Shown: positions 15,983 to 29,549, numbered from the stretch's first letter. The stretch: 64,000 nt of DNA from Pseudorasbora parva (GCF_024679245.1 NC_090182.1:24462274-24526273); one strand, 5' to 3'. Notes: generated from the sequence alone by a model not told the origin. Numbers and translations: made by a program.

Positions 15983-16596
15983 TTAAAGGGATAGTTCACT
16001 TTGAAATTAAATTTTGATATGTTTTAGCTTACCTCATGGGCATCCGAGATGTAGGAGTATTTGTTTCCCCAGTAGTTTCAATTTTGATCATTTTAGGTCA
16101 AACCGTTCTTGTCTGTGCCTCACATAATGCAGGTCTATGGTCACCACCTCAAAGAGCATACACAGACAAGTCCAAATTAAACAATCCCCCATCGTAAGTA
16201 CACACTGATGGCCTAAGACACGAAACAAGTGGTTTGTGTGAGAAAATGAACAGTATTTATATCGTTTTTACCTCGTGTACACCACAGGAAACACGCACGC
16301 GCACCCTCGGATCAGTCGGACGTAGTGGTGTACAAGAGGTAAAAACGATATAAATACTGTTCGTTTTCTCACACAAACCGCTCGTTTCGTGTCTTAGGCC
16401 ATCAGTGTGTACTTACGATGGGGGATTGTTTAATTTGGACTTGTCTGTGTATGCTCTTTGAGGTGGTGACCATAGACCTGCATTATGTGAGGCACAGACA
16501 AGAACGGTTTGACCTAAAATGATCAAAATTGAAACTACTGGGGAAACAAATACTCCTACATCTCGGATGCCCATGAGGTAAGAACAATCCCTTTAA
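15983..16596. mobile_element. 614 bp hairpin (foldback) element
   Basis: The two halves are long inverted copies: about 15983-16280 pairs with about 16325-16596. The outer ends are TTAAAGGGATAGTT and AACAATCCCTTTAA, typical of abundant cyprinid non-autonomous elements. The short loop (about 16282-16322) contains CACGCACGCGCACCCTCGG. No coding sequence is present. Confidence 0.85.
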
Positions 16597-16740
16597 GAGG
16601 AAACAACAACGCTGACCTATTACTAGGATACTGACTTTGTTCAGAATAGCATACCTCCATCCTATTCTTATAGTGGTACATTCTATATTCGAAATATGCA
16701 AAATATCTAGTGTATGTATCTATGTATAGAATGCTTGCTG

Positions 16741-16741
<1 letters not shown>

Positions 16742-16812
<71 letters not shown>
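16742..16812. repeat. AC microsatellite, about 70 bp
   Basis: An uninterrupted AC run in the short TIG-domain intron. Confidence 0.96.
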
Positions 16813-16814
<2 letters not shown>

Positions 16815-17824
16815 ATATATATGCCGTTTGCTATCAGTAAAAATGTTTTATGCTTTTGAAAGAAGTCTCCTCTGCTCACCAAGGTCATTGGTCAATACTA
16901 GAGTCAGAGATGACCTTTTCTGTTAGATCCATATGGTGACACAAATCTCGCCAACCAATGAGATTAAAGCTTTTGTCAGCTGGAGGTGAAGATAGTCCAA
17001 GTCATTACATAATCAAAATTCTGTCCACCTTTTTTGCATCTGCATTTTCCGACACTTGTACTGTATAACTGCTTCACAATGTTTACAACGTGTATTTAAG
17101 GTACCCCTGCTTACCTGAAACAATACTAGCTGAGCTATTAAACAGTATTGTTTTGTTCTCTGATTAGACTATGATTTGACTGCTTACAGTGTTTGTGAAG
17201 CTGTGCTCAATTCCCTTTGAAGAGGAGCCGTGCCACTACAAAGCAGCCACGAGCGCTCAGTTTCCCTGCAAATACTCTGTCATATTCAAAGCCAGCAGGA
17301 CTGGTGCTGCTTTACATGGCTTTAAACTGTCCCTTTTATTGCTCACTTAGCTGGGCTTTCATATGCCAGGCAGTGCTCTTCTCACCTCTCAGATAAATAT
17401 GGCATTGCCAATGAGAGGCTTTTTATAGAATTACCTCTTTTATCTAGATTTCTCACACACAAGCAGCACAGAAACTGAGTGAAAGACCAAAACAGATGGA
17501 CAGACAAGAAAACAGACAGACTGGCTAACCAAAAATGAAGCTGCGCTGAGAACAGAAGCATTGTGTCCATTCAGACTGACACGTGCCTTCCCAGATTTGT
17601 TAGCCAAGTGGATTTTGAATCAATCTCCCATATCATACATATTTTAGAATTAAGTTGCATAGCTATTGTACCGTAGGGAAAAAGGTGCATTTATCATTTC
17701 ATTTTCTTGGTATTAAAATTCAATTTGAATCATGGTGATTCTTAAATCTTTTGTTTTTTGGCAAGAGCCTGAAAGTGAGCATGAATTGTTTTTGGCCACA
17801 GATTTTCCAACTAAAGTAATATTA

Positions 17825-18025
<201 letters not shown>

Positions 18026-18169
18026 TCAGCATGTACAATGAACATATTGTTTTCTTGAAAAAGCATATGCAATACATTAACTATGGCTATATGTATGTGC
18101 CTGTATACACATCAAGACACCTGTAAAGTGATTATATGAAAATAATGTCAAGCAGCATTAGAATAAACA

Positions 18170-18490
18170 TCTGGAAGCAGCTAGCACATCATCGCTTGTG
18201 TGCATTACCCTGTGACATAATTTCATGCACGGACTAAATTCTTAGGAAATAAATTTAAAGCTGTGCAACCGATTTCTTCCTGATTACGGCAAATAGATTT
18301 ATGAGCCAGACTCTATTAGGAAGCTTTAGGCACAGCTTAATGACAAGTGACTGACTCATTAGAGTCGTCACATATGATTAGACTGTGGCCATTCCTCTGC
18401 GCCATCCCCATATGCTTCCTGACAGCGGTGCGAGCATGAGAGATGACGCTCGCTCACCGATCATTTATCTCAATCTACCCTGTATGGTAG
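18170..18490. promoter_or_regulatory. candidate conserved non-coding stretch
   Basis: Balanced repeat-free sequence with several TTAGGAA, GACTGACTCATTAGAG and ATATGATTAGAC words, ending abruptly before a very AT-rich block. Confidence 0.3.
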
Positions 18491-19317
18491 CATGATTCAC
18501 TGCTGTGGTTGTCTGGAAATCTCTTGCATCCCAACCATGATCATCTCTTGTTGTGTTTTGGGATCTTTAGATTGTCCCATGGAGAAACACGACTCAAAAT
18601 CACAGAGTGGAGTGACAGCAATTTCTCCGCCCTCTCAGTGTTTTGTAATCACTCTGCTCCAGCTCCGCCTCTATTCCCCACTCACTGGTGGGAGAAAGCC
18701 CACTCCAAATCCACTCCATAGCTTAAAACTGCACTGTTATAGCTCAGCTGTAATGTCTATCTTTACTCTCTTCGTTCACTATACTGATATCGATATTAGA
18801 GATTATATACATTTATATAATAAACATAATTTGTATTATACATTCATTAAATTCGATATTTGTTTTATATACATTTTAATGTATCAATGTTGGATATTTA
18901 ATTGTGCATGCCCAGTTTCCCCAGTTATTACTCTTCAGTTGCCTTTGCTATTACATACATTGCTCACTTAGTTACGTAAATATTTAAAAAATGTTTAATA
19001 ACTTAAATTTAATTAAATTTATTACTGAAATAAAATAATTATTAAATTAAAATTATATTACAATGTTTTTTTTTTTATTAAATACTGACTTTAGTGAATC
19101 TCAAAAGTATGTTATTTATACATTTCTAATGACTAAATTCACTTTAAGCAATCTAAAATTATTGAGTTTATTGTTTTATTTTGAATTTATTGAATCAAAA
19201 TAGTGTTATATTTTAATATCATCGATTTAACAGACAAATAATCTTATTGGCCTGAATTTATTTTTATGAAATGTATTGTCATTTTAACATGGTTTCCACA
19301 ATAATATTGCACAATAA

Positions 19318-19580
19318 TTAAAGGGATAGTTCACCCAAAGATGAAAATGTGATGTTTATCTCCTAACCCTCATTACATCCAACATCTAGGTGTCATTGTT
19401 TCTTCAGTAACTCTAACCATTGCTGTGTGCCAGGGATCTTTGTGCATGTTGCCTAAGCATGTTTATTTATTTATTTATATGCAGCGATAATGCCTGTAGG
19501 TGATTTTTAATTGATATTTCATGTCGATATACAATGGTTAAACACTTAAAACTGATCGTAGTGATTCAATCTTTGTAAGA
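19318..19580. mobile_element. partial TTAAAGGGATAGTTCACC-type element
   Basis: It begins TTAAAGGGATAGTTCACCCA at 19318, followed by family-like sequence. The right end is not visible, so the extent is approximate. Confidence 0.45.
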
Positions 19581-19648
19581 CTGGCCAATCTATAGAGCAA
19601 TGGAAACTAACTTTATTGCACTCCGAGAGCCCCCTCGTGGTCGGGAGC

Positions 19649-19707
19649 ATTTCCGTTGTGTTGTGCCTTGTTTCCGTTGTGTTGTGCCAATTTCGTTGTG
19701 TTGTGGT
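19649..19707. repeat. three-copy tandem repeat, about 20 bp unit
   Basis: TTTCCGTTGTGTTGTGCC occurs twice and a close variant TTTCGTTGTGTTGTGG follows directly. Confidence 0.75.
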
Positions 19708-20199
19708 TTAATTTAGTACGGCTGCACTACTGGGCCACCGTAGGTCATCAGATCAAGTTGGAAGTGAGAGCAAACCCAGATCCTTACTCCCGGCAGAACT
19801 GCGATTAAACTTTCACTCCACACAGCTTACGCATTCTGGTCTAAAGATGCTCAGACTCAGTTTAACAAGCAAAAACAAGGTGACAGAGTAGACACATAGT
19901 GAATCTCTGTCAGCAGCCGACCCCCTGGTGCTTGCATAGGAAATCCGTAATTCCCCTCTGCCTTTGTTTTAGTCATGGACATAATTAAGGAAATCTAAGG
20001 GTCAGACTGGGAAAGATCAGTCAGTGATGAGTGTACAATAGCAGCACTTCTAGCTCCAGCCCCTCCTTCCTTCCCCTCTGGGGGTGGTAGGAGAACACGA
20101 ATGCTAATTCCGCTTGATTATACACACACCTTTATTAAATATTACACTGACCCCCATGTGTGCGCGGGGAGGGAGGAGGCCAGGTGCGTGCGCTTGTTT

Positions 20200-20440
20200 T
20201 ATGACACTCGTGCAAATGTCACGAGCGCTGGAGTTCGCCAGGCACAGAGAAATCCGGAGTCCTTACAGCAGTCGATCAAAAGGCCAGGCGCCCTGGGACA
20301 CTCTGAGAAAACAGCAGCCAGCCATAAAAATTCAGCACCTTAATGAGTTTAAATTTCATTTCAGTGTGTTGAACTTTGGCACCGGATTCTAAAGCTCTGT
20401 GTCTCACTGAAGGCGCTTTAACCGACTAATTACTGCTGTT
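20200..20440. promoter_or_regulatory. candidate conserved non-coding stretch
   Basis: Complex sequence with CCATAAAAATTCAGCACC, TTAATGAG and CGACTAATTACTGC. The overlapping short open frames show no domain. Confidence 0.25.
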
Positions 20441-21027
20441 CCAATTTGCTGCTGAATTTAAATAGAAGGAAAAGACATGAGGGAAGGAAAAAAGGAAAAG
20501 TAAGGGTCCTCTGAGGCAGCTGTCGGAGACGGAGAACGGGAGAGTATGTCACGGGCGGCTCTGTTGTCCTCTGTGTCTCTGGTAGGGGGACTGAGCACAC
20601 ATCCTTTAACAAGCGTTACATGCGGCTCTGACTGTAGGCAGGACCCCTGGGGGAGGGTAGGGGTCTACGCTCAACGCACGTGTGTGATAGTGCACCTAAG
20701 TGAGGCAGTCGAACGGTGTAGGCAGATGGCCTGCGTGTAGGAGGACCTGAACAGATGAGACTCGCACAGCTCAAACCGGTGTGTGTCAGCCATCGGCGAT
20801 GCCTTGGGAAGAGCTAGCATAGATAATAGCAGGGGATATTGAAAACCTGCAGGGGAAATGTTCTGGGCAACAGTGTTGGGGAAGCAAGTTTCAACTGTAG
20901 CTTGTCAAGCTACAAGAACATTTAAATCTAGTTTAAACCACAGTCAGCTACCCTTTTGAAAAAAAAAAAAAAGCTTTTATTCCAACACAAGCGTTCAAAA
21001 GTTTGGGTTCGTTAAGATTTAAAAAAT

Positions 21028-21292
21028 GGGTAACTTTATTTTAAGATTGACTTATTAACTATTAACTAGTTGCTTATTAGCATGCATATTACTAGGATAC
21101 TGGCTGTTTATTACTACTTATAAAGCACATATTAATGCCTTATTCTGCATGACCTTTGTACATTGTACATCCCATAATCCTACCTAAACTTAAATGCTAC
21201 AAAAACTACCTTACTAACTATTAATAAGCAGTTTATTGAGGCAAAAGTCGTAGTTAATAGTGAATATGTGTTCCCCATACTTAAGTGTTACT
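21028..21292. mobile_element. nested element related to the one at 46374-46716
   Basis: It starts GGGTAACTTTATTTTAAGAT and ends AAGTGTTACT, with inner TTGCTTATTAGCATGCAT. The terminal words match the GGTAACACTTTATTTT family also found at 46374-46716. Confidence 0.5.
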
Positions 21293-21556
21293 AAAATGTT
21301 TTTTTGAAGAAGTCTCTTACGCTCACCAATGCTGCATTTATTAGATCAAAAAAAGTGAAAACAAAAATATTGTAAAATGTTCCGCATTATTACTCCAGTC
21401 TTTCTTTAGTGTCACATGACTCTTTAGAAATCATTCTAATATGCTGGTTTGATGCTTATTTTTGATGCTAGAAACGTTTATTTTAATATATTTTATATTA
21501 ATATACTTATATTTTTTTGGAAAATGATGCATTTTTCAGAAATCTTTGATTAAATA

Positions 21557-21557
<1 letters not shown>

Positions 21558-21635
<78 letters not shown>
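21558..21635. repeat. AT microsatellite, about 78 bp
   Basis: An uninterrupted AT run inside the 20993-21740 element. Confidence 0.96.
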
Positions 21636-21638
<3 letters not shown>

Positions 21639-23252
21639 TGTAAAATTATAAATGTCTTTACTGCCACTTTAATACATCCTTGCTGAATAAAATGACTAGC
21701 TTTTTTAAATAAAAATGTTACTGACCCCAAACTTTTGAACGATACTGTGCATTGAAACTGTCTATTTATGCAAACAACTGTATTTATCTGGTACTAAAAC
21801 AATGAGGATCTCAAAGAGGGTGACAACATTAAACAACATTTGAACACATCAATTTGCACTAAATAGCACATATTATATGTATGATTATTGCGTAATACTT
21901 ATCTCTGCATTTTACCGGTCTACATTTTATTTACTTATAAAACACCTTACAAATAAATTGATATACAGCAGCAGCAGAAATCTGTTTTATCAGTGTGTAA
22001 TATTTTTTTTTTTGTTTAAGTTAAAGACTTTCATATCTAAGTTAAATATAGAAATGCTAAGTACTAATATTTTAAACAGCAACATACTGTATAGTGATGC
22101 GTCTGTGGAAGAACTTCATAATCTTCCAGGATTTATATTTACAGAGTCCTGACGCTATTGAATGTTTTCCTGAAGGTATATTGCAATTTAAAGAGGGAAT
22201 TACATGTTTTAGATTAAGAAACAAGATTTTAAAACATTTTAACCCCACATATACAAATCAAATGTTCTTAGACTAACCAACATGTCACAAATATTCTGTG
22301 TTCCAGGCATGTAGTAAATTTCATAAGTGAAGTAATCCACTTTGCAGCCTTGAGGACTTCCCCAGCTAGTCTTTTTTTGTAGGAGCTGTGTTGTGGTTGA
22401 CTGCTGGGCATAATGCAATTTGGCGACGTGATAAACCAGGAGAGATGAAGAGGAATAGTGAAGCAATCTGTGATGGTAATCTTGGCCTAAGACGACTCTT
22501 TTGCAGGGTGCTGAAATTGTGCATGGATTAAGCAGATGGTGGAATGTGAATCCATCTGATAGGATTAAACTTTGGTGCCTCCTCTGCCGCCATCTGTTCC
22601 CTTACGCTGTATGCATGCGTACGCGCTCGCTCGCTCGCTCTTACACGCATCTCAGATACAAGCACAATAGCGTTCTCTTCTACAAACGTACATTCTTGAG
22701 CCCGGCAGACATCTATTTCCACCACAGTGCATTTGTGACATGACCTCACATATTGGTGCCCTCACTTTACCCTCATCTCCGCAGCCCAGAGCAATCAACA
22801 CACATGCACGCCATGTCTGACAGAACAGGCTCATTAGCTGGAGGGGAGTGGAAATGGTTTGAAACTGACACAATAATAGACACGAGTGGCCAAGAAGAGG
22901 TGATTGAAGGGATGTAAGCGGGCCATTTTGCAGATTTTTGTGGAAAAATCCACAGAATATTGTGAAAGGGATGTAAATATGGTAAAATGTGTTAAATGTG
23001 TTAAAAGTACACTATTATTGGGAGCAGAAAGTATTATAACATTAGTCAAAGTACTTAAGATCACACACAAGAGGTGGGAATGTAGAGCTCAATGAATGAA
23101 AGGTGTTCCAATTTCGAGTGGGATCTAGTTATTACAACACCTCTGTATTGAATATTGAAGCTCTGACTTTGTGACTGCATTGCCCTCCAAGAAAAATGTC
23201 TATATGTGCATGTCTGGGTTTTATATAGACGTAATGAAGAATTGCAGTATAA

Positions 23253-23931
23253 AGCCCTATTCGGACAGTAATTGTTTCTCATTGGGTTGTAAGGTATTTT
23301 CGACATTTACAGGGGCTAGTCAGTGATTTTGTTGCTGTCCAAATCCAAAATGTCAGTGTATTTCTCCCACCACCCGCGTAAAAATCCCTGGTAATTTTTT
23401 CTCAGCGTTTTCGATAAGAGATCACTTTAAGATACACTGTTTATATCCTTTTTGACCAATGCCGAGCACCGTACAGTTGTGCTTCGCTAGCCTTCACTTT
23501 TACAGAAATGCTGTAAAGTATTTACAAGAACAATATTTCATCACTGTTTAAAAGAGAAAGAAAAGGATGTAAACATTTGAAATGGGCTGTTATTATGGCA
23601 GCCATTATATACTGTAAAATAACTAAGCAGGATTACCTCATGTAAAAAAGAGGCTGTATAAACTTATTACCGCTCATGTCCACATTTTTTAAATGACATC
23701 CATTATTTTGAGATAAAATACGAGACCAAAAAATAAATTTTAACTATAATGCGTTTACATCTTCCTATTTTTTTTAATATTTAGGATATATTTTTCCTAA
23801 TATTAAATGAATTATGAATTTATTCTTATTATTCCAAGCATATGTCATTTTATTTACATTAGACAATCATGCGACCAAATTCTTTTTTTATGGATGCCCA
23901 CATGAGAAACAATTACCATCCAAATAAGGCT
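23253..23931. mobile_element. 680 bp inverted-repeat element
   Basis: The left AGCCCTATTCGGACAGTAAT and following TGTTTCTCAT are mirrored on the right by ATGAGAAACAATTACCATCC and AAATAAGGCT. A solo piece of the same end lies at 25320-25372. Confidence 0.65.
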
Positions 23932-24214
23932 CAGGACTTATTCTATACTTTATTTTGGGGGAAAAAAGACAACAACGATGACAGAAAAAAAAATCCCCAC
24001 AAATTTTTCAAATATGTTGAGGATTTAGAAAACTGACTTTTTTTAATTCTCTCAGTGCAATGGAAACTATGCTTAAAGACTGAAGAGATCCCCAGGAGAA
24101 TAGAGAGAACTTAATCATCGGCATCGGCATCATCATTATCAAATCATCATCATTCAAATCCTTATTTTTCATCATAAATGGAGGTTAACAGTCCAAGTGG
24201 AAAAAGTGGTCTTT

Positions 24215-24242
24215 TTCGGGATGACTCTAGAGTCATCCCGAA
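24215..24242. repeat. perfect 28 bp palindrome
   Basis: TTCGGGATGACTCT is followed immediately by its exact reverse complement, with no spacer. The centre reads TGACTCTAGAGTCA. Confidence 0.9.
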
Positions 24243-25319
24243 CATAAATGAAAAAATGATTGGATTTGAATGCGACTGAGGATCAAATCATTGCTCAAAT
24301 CACGTCCACATGTTATTAGATGGATTTAGGAGGGCCGCACTATAACCTGCAAGTGATGGAGGACAGCAGATAAGGCCACATGTCGCTCAGAAAATAAATG
24401 CTCGGTGCTTAAGATTTAGAGGTCTCATAAGACACATGTTCAAACCTAAAGAGAACAGGCCACTTGGGGGATGCCGCATCCACTGCTCTTTTCTTAGCTT
24501 GCGCAAGCCTTAGTGGATTGTAGGTGCTTTGCTGCACTTGTACTATTGGTATGCCATTTGTTAGTCAAATGAAAGCCTGATTATCTCAAACCACCTGCAA
24601 TATCTGGCATTAGCATGACTTGTTAGTGGCATTAACATGACTGCGGCGCACAGAGGTGCTAAATCAGAGTCACTACGTGTTAATTGAACGGTCAGTTGTC
24701 TTTCAATTTAAAGTATTATGAGCATATCCAATCCACCGGAAAAGAACCGGAACACTATTTCTGCTGCCAAATAAGTTGTAAATTTCAACGTTTTGACCAC
24801 AAGCGGTCTTATTCAGACAAAGAACACAACAAATATCAACTTTTATATCAACATAATGAACAATCACACCATCATCCAGTAAACCAATCATATGTAATGA
24901 AAAAATCCAAAGAAATTTGAATGAAGATACACAATAATAAAATAATTCCATGAGTTACATCAACAACAACAAAAAGTTTAGTAACGTTTGAAACACACCT
25001 CACACAGAAGACGCTTTCATACCAAGCAGCTGATCCCAAAGTAAAGTATATTAAATAAAACAATTTCTTACCCATTTTTTTTCTTGTTTTAAGCCTAAAT
25101 CACACACATTTTAGATTAAAATTTTAAATACAATATTTGCCAGTGGCCTAGAACATATTTGTGGTCTGATTAATGTACCTTACCCATATTTAAATACGAA
25201 AAAATAAGATTCAAATAATATATTGCAGTGTATTACCATTTTTCTCATTAGCAAAGCATTACACTTTAAAGGTTCTTCAGTGGACATCTTAATGCACAAG
25301 TTTTACCACTGAGGTGGCA

Positions 25320-25372
25320 AGCAAATTCTTTTTTTACGGACGCCCACATGAGAAACAATTACCATCGAAATC
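25320..25372. mobile_element. solo end of the 23253-23931 element family
   Basis: GGACGCCCACATGAGAAACA and ATTACCATCGAAAT repeat the right end of the 23253-23931 element almost exactly. Confidence 0.6.
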
Positions 25373-25827
25373 CAGATGTGCTCCACTAGGCCATATCTGC
25401 AATTATGTTTTTTTTGTGTGTGTGTTTATTTTGTTCAGTATTAAAATACAGACAGAACAATCTTTTCTTCTGATCAACTGAAGATGGCGCATGGTTATGT
25501 GAAATCACCATTTTTGCAATACCATTTATTGACACTAGTTGGGTAGAAATTGCACACTTTAGCTTTAAGCTGTGTCTGAAGATGATGTATTGGAAGAATA
25601 CAGTGCTAGCCATAGTTGGCAACCATCTGTGCCCATGTAGTAAGACCATGAAATTCAATGGAGTTGGACAAAGTGGCTTAGTTTTGCTGAATGTGCTTGG
25701 GACATGGCTGCTATTAGTTAGCTGTTTGCAAATAAAAGAGTTTGTACAATGAAGGATTTGAAGTACAATAAAGGATTTCACAATGGGAATTACACAGACA
25801 TTGCAGGTGTTAACTCTTTGTTTTTCA

Positions 25828-26115
<288 letters not shown>

Positions 26116-26755
26116 TTAATACACAGCTCAAACAAACAGCTGAAGTGCCGGAGCAGCACATACGCACGGTATGTGTGTAACTGCTGATTGATAAATTGAT
26201 GTACAGGCACATTTCACCAGAGAGCCTGGAACAATGACAGCAGCTAACAGCTCTCACGGAGCTGAAGACATAGACTAGAGGTGTCTCACAGCAACTGAGG
26301 AGCCTCTTGATTTAAATGGCTCTCAGGCTTTGAGAGGTCTCTCAATCTCAAGAGAGGAAGAGGCTTGATGAGACTTGGCAAACACTGCTTACATTATCCC
26401 TGTTCTGGGCAGCCACTTCATTCGCTCAAAGCTTCTTTTTCTCTCTCTCTTCTCTCCATCAGTATTTCTTTATATGTTCTCTAGTACTCACACTTTATCT
26501 TTTAAGAAACCATTCTTTGTGCTCAAATTACTTTTTTAGCTCAAATTACCTTACTGAAATAGTGGGTGGTAAATTGAATGTGTTCATTCTTTGTATTTAT
26601 TAATATAACAAATAGAATTATAATAAAAATATAATTTTATATATAATATTTATAGCCATTTCTTGTAACAAATTCAATGATTTTCTAATGTAATGTCTTT
26701 GTAATGTCTTGCAAATATTGATACATGTGATTTATTGTGATTATTTGACGTCATG

Positions 26756-27696
26756 GCGTCATTTTTCGACACGCTGGGTGTTCCATTCATTTCAGTGAGA
26801 AACCTTTGGCGTCATACACAGACGCACTGGGTATTGGGAATGTTATCGTCATGGTGAAATTGTATTAGTTTATGATTTTGCCATTATGACATGTTGGAGT
26901 GTGTTTTTCAATTTAATCAGCAAGCATAATTTTATTTACATTTATTTTATTTACGCTATTTAGACATGCTTAACATGTCTAAATAACCCAACCCCATCCC
27001 ATCCCTAAACCTACCCATTTGTGTGAACATGATATAAAACACAGGATATAACATACGTCTGCATCCACGAGTTATTCAAAAAGTTAAATAATCCAAGTTT
27101 TCCGAGGCCAAACGATTGATTTGTATGAACACAAACACATCAAATTTCAAATATTGCCGCCCATTACGTGAGATTTCATAGTGAAATTGCATTGGCTCTC
27201 GTATTTCGTTACCAATTGCGTCATTACGTCAGCATTGATTGTAAAATGTCATTGGCTCTCATATGTCTTGTGACCGATTGCGTCATGCTCAGTAGTCTTT
27301 TGAATTATTTGAATGAGATATTAATGAGTTCGTTGATGGGGGAGATCATCATTTCAGCGATTAAAACATCAAGATGAACTCTGTTCTTGACATGAAGACA
27401 TCGTATGACTTCAGAAGACTTGGAATGCAACATGAGTTAATACTTTTATACTGTTTTGGTACGTTAAATACTTGTGACCGTACATTTATTTGCCTGTTAT
27501 GTGTTTTATATTGTTTAGATATGGGTAGGTTTAGGGTAGGAGTTGGGTTAGTTGCTCCAAAATATAAAAGTAGCCTTTACATATTAATAAAATCATGTCT
27601 GCTTTTATAAACGCAAATAATTAAATGCGTCTGTTTATGACGCCAAAGGTTTATCATTGAAATTAATGGAGCACCCAGCGCGTCGAAAAATGATGC
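26756..27696. mobile_element. 940 bp element with inverted ends, GCGTCATTTTTCGAC family
   Basis: The left arm 26756-26822 (GCGTCATTTTTCGACACGCT then CCTTTGGCGTCA) is mirrored by the right arm 27625-27696. The interior has a diverged duplication around CATTGGCTCTC and GCGTCAT (27185-27290). No transposase is present. Confidence 0.65.
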
Positions 27697-27778
27697 TTAG
27701 GGGCACCTTTAGCGCCTTCTACACGGAAGGCACTTGACCATGCTTCGGATTTTGACGCCTTGGGAGTGAGAACGGGTT

Positions 27779-29284
27779 GAAAATTGTCATCATAGGTACA
27801 TGTCCACTGTGAGAGACATAACTTGAAAAACTATAATCCAGAAATCACAATGTATGATTTTTTTTTAAAAATATTTATGTGTATGATACAGCTGCAAATA
27901 AGTATTTGAACACCTGAGAAAATCAATGTTAATATTTGGTACAGTATCCTTTTTTTTGCAATTATAGAGGTCAAACGTTTCCTGCAGTTTTTCACCAGGT
28001 TTGCACACACTGCAGGAGGGATTTTGGCACACTCCTCCACACAGATCTTCTCTAGATCGCTGAGAAACACGGAGTTTGAGCTTCCTCCAAAGATTGTCTA
28101 TTGGGTTTAGGTCTGGAGACTGTCTAGGCAACGCCAGAACCTTGATATGCTTCTTAGAGAGCCACTCCTTGGTTATCCTGGCTGTATGCTTCGATTATTG
28201 TCATGTTGGAAGACCCAGTCTCGACCCATTTTCAGTGCTCTAACTGAGGGAAGGAGGTTGTTCCCCAAAATCTCGCAATACATGGCCCGGTCATCCTCTC
28301 CTTAATACAGTGCAGTAACCCAGTCCCATGTGCAGAAAAACACCCCAAAGCATGATGCCACCACCCCCATGCTTCACAGTAGGGATGGTGTTCATGGGAT
28401 GGTACTCGTCATTCTTCTTCCTCCAAACACGTTTAGTGGAATTATGACCAAAAAGTTCTATTTTGTTCTCATCTGACCACATGACTTTCTCCCATGACTC
28501 CTCTGGATCATCCAAATGGTCATTGGCAAACTTAAGACAGGCCTTGACATGTGCTGGTTAAAGCAGTGGGAACCTTCCGTGCCATGCATGATTTCAAACC
28601 ATGTCATCTTAGTGTCTTAACAACAGTAACCTTGGAAACGGTGGTCCCAGCTCTTTTCAGGTCATTGACCAGCTCCTCCCGTGTAGTTCCCACTGTATTT
28701 CCCACCTTTCTTAGGATCATTGAGACCCAACGAAGTGAGATCTTGCATAGAGCCCCAGTCCAAGGGAGATTGACAGTCATGTTTAGCTGCTTCCATTTTC
28801 TAATGATTGCTCCAACAGTGGATCTTTTTTCACCAAGCTGCTTGGCAATTTCCCTGTAGCCCTTTCCAGTGGGGGTATACAATTTTGTATACAATTTTGC
28901 TTTTTGGTCTTGGCCATGTTATAGTAGTTTGATTCTTACTGATTCTATGGGGTGGATAGGTGTCTTTATGCAGCTAATAAAACAGGTGCATCTAATTTAG
29001 GATAATAAATGGAGTGAGGTGGACATTTTAAAGGCAGACTAACAGGTCTTTGAGGTTCAGAATTCTAGCTGATAGACAGGTGTTCAAATACTTATTTGCA
29101 GCTCTATCATACAAATAAATAGTTAAAAAATCATACATTGTGATTTCTGGATTTTTTATTTACTTTTGATCATGCCTCTTACAGTGGACATGCACCTACG
29201 ATGACAATTTCAGACCCCTCCATGATTTCCAAGTAGGAGAACTTGCAAAATAGCAGTGTTCAAATACTTATTTTCCTCACTGTA
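27779..29284 (-). mobile_element. Tc1-like element with IR/DR-type ends, one end truncated
   Basis: The element carries the transposase pseudogene at 27950-28917. The right end finishes in CTCACTGTA at 29284, preceded by the direct repeat ATAAGTATTTGAACAC read in reverse. A second copy of that repeat lies about 170 bp further in, near 29078-29100. The left arm has the matching inner copy (27897-27915) and matches the right arm out to about 27779, but then stops and lacks the outer repeat and TA end. Two direct repeats inside a long inverted repeat is the IR/DR layout known from Sleeping Beauty-type fish Tc1 elements. Confidence 0.88.
27950..28917 (-). pseudogene. broken Tc1/mariner transposase
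   Basis: This is a degenerate Tc1-type transposase, a DDE enzyme that cuts and pastes the element at TA sites. Reading minus, it starts near a MAKTK-like N-terminus at 28917. A helix-turn-helix segment follows ([20 protein letters not shown], about 28860-28800), then the first catalytic block VMWSDENKIELFG (about 28480-28440), GGGGIMLWG, and finally [15 protein letters not shown] near 28115-28075. These blocks sit in at least three different frames, so frameshifts have destroyed the gene. The last catalytic residue, normally Glu in the NPIENLW block, reads Asp here. The second catalytic Asp region is not continuous with either neighbour. It cannot be functional. Confidence 0.9.
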
Positions 29285-29408
29285 CTTATGTTAAATAATA
29301 ACATAATACATGATTTAATCATTAAAATAATGAATTTAATGTTATTAATGACCGTTTTTATGCTGTTATGAACAATGTAAATGCAGTGTCTCCAATTTTG
29401 TCACTTTA

Positions 29409-29549
<141 letters not shown>

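Larger units (their letters stand above)
20993..21740. mobile_element. inverted-repeat element with GTTCAAAAGTTTGGG ends
   Basis: The left end GTTCAAAAGTTTGGGTTC is mirrored by GACCCCAAACTTTTGAAC on the right. The element is interrupted by a second element (21028-21292) and by an AT microsatellite (21558-21635). Confidence 0.65.

Noticed and set aside
18492..18971. 159-codon open frame on the plus strand
   Set aside because: It runs from a quiet intronic stretch into very AT-rich DNA; the peptide is low complexity (repeated I, Y, L) with no domain.
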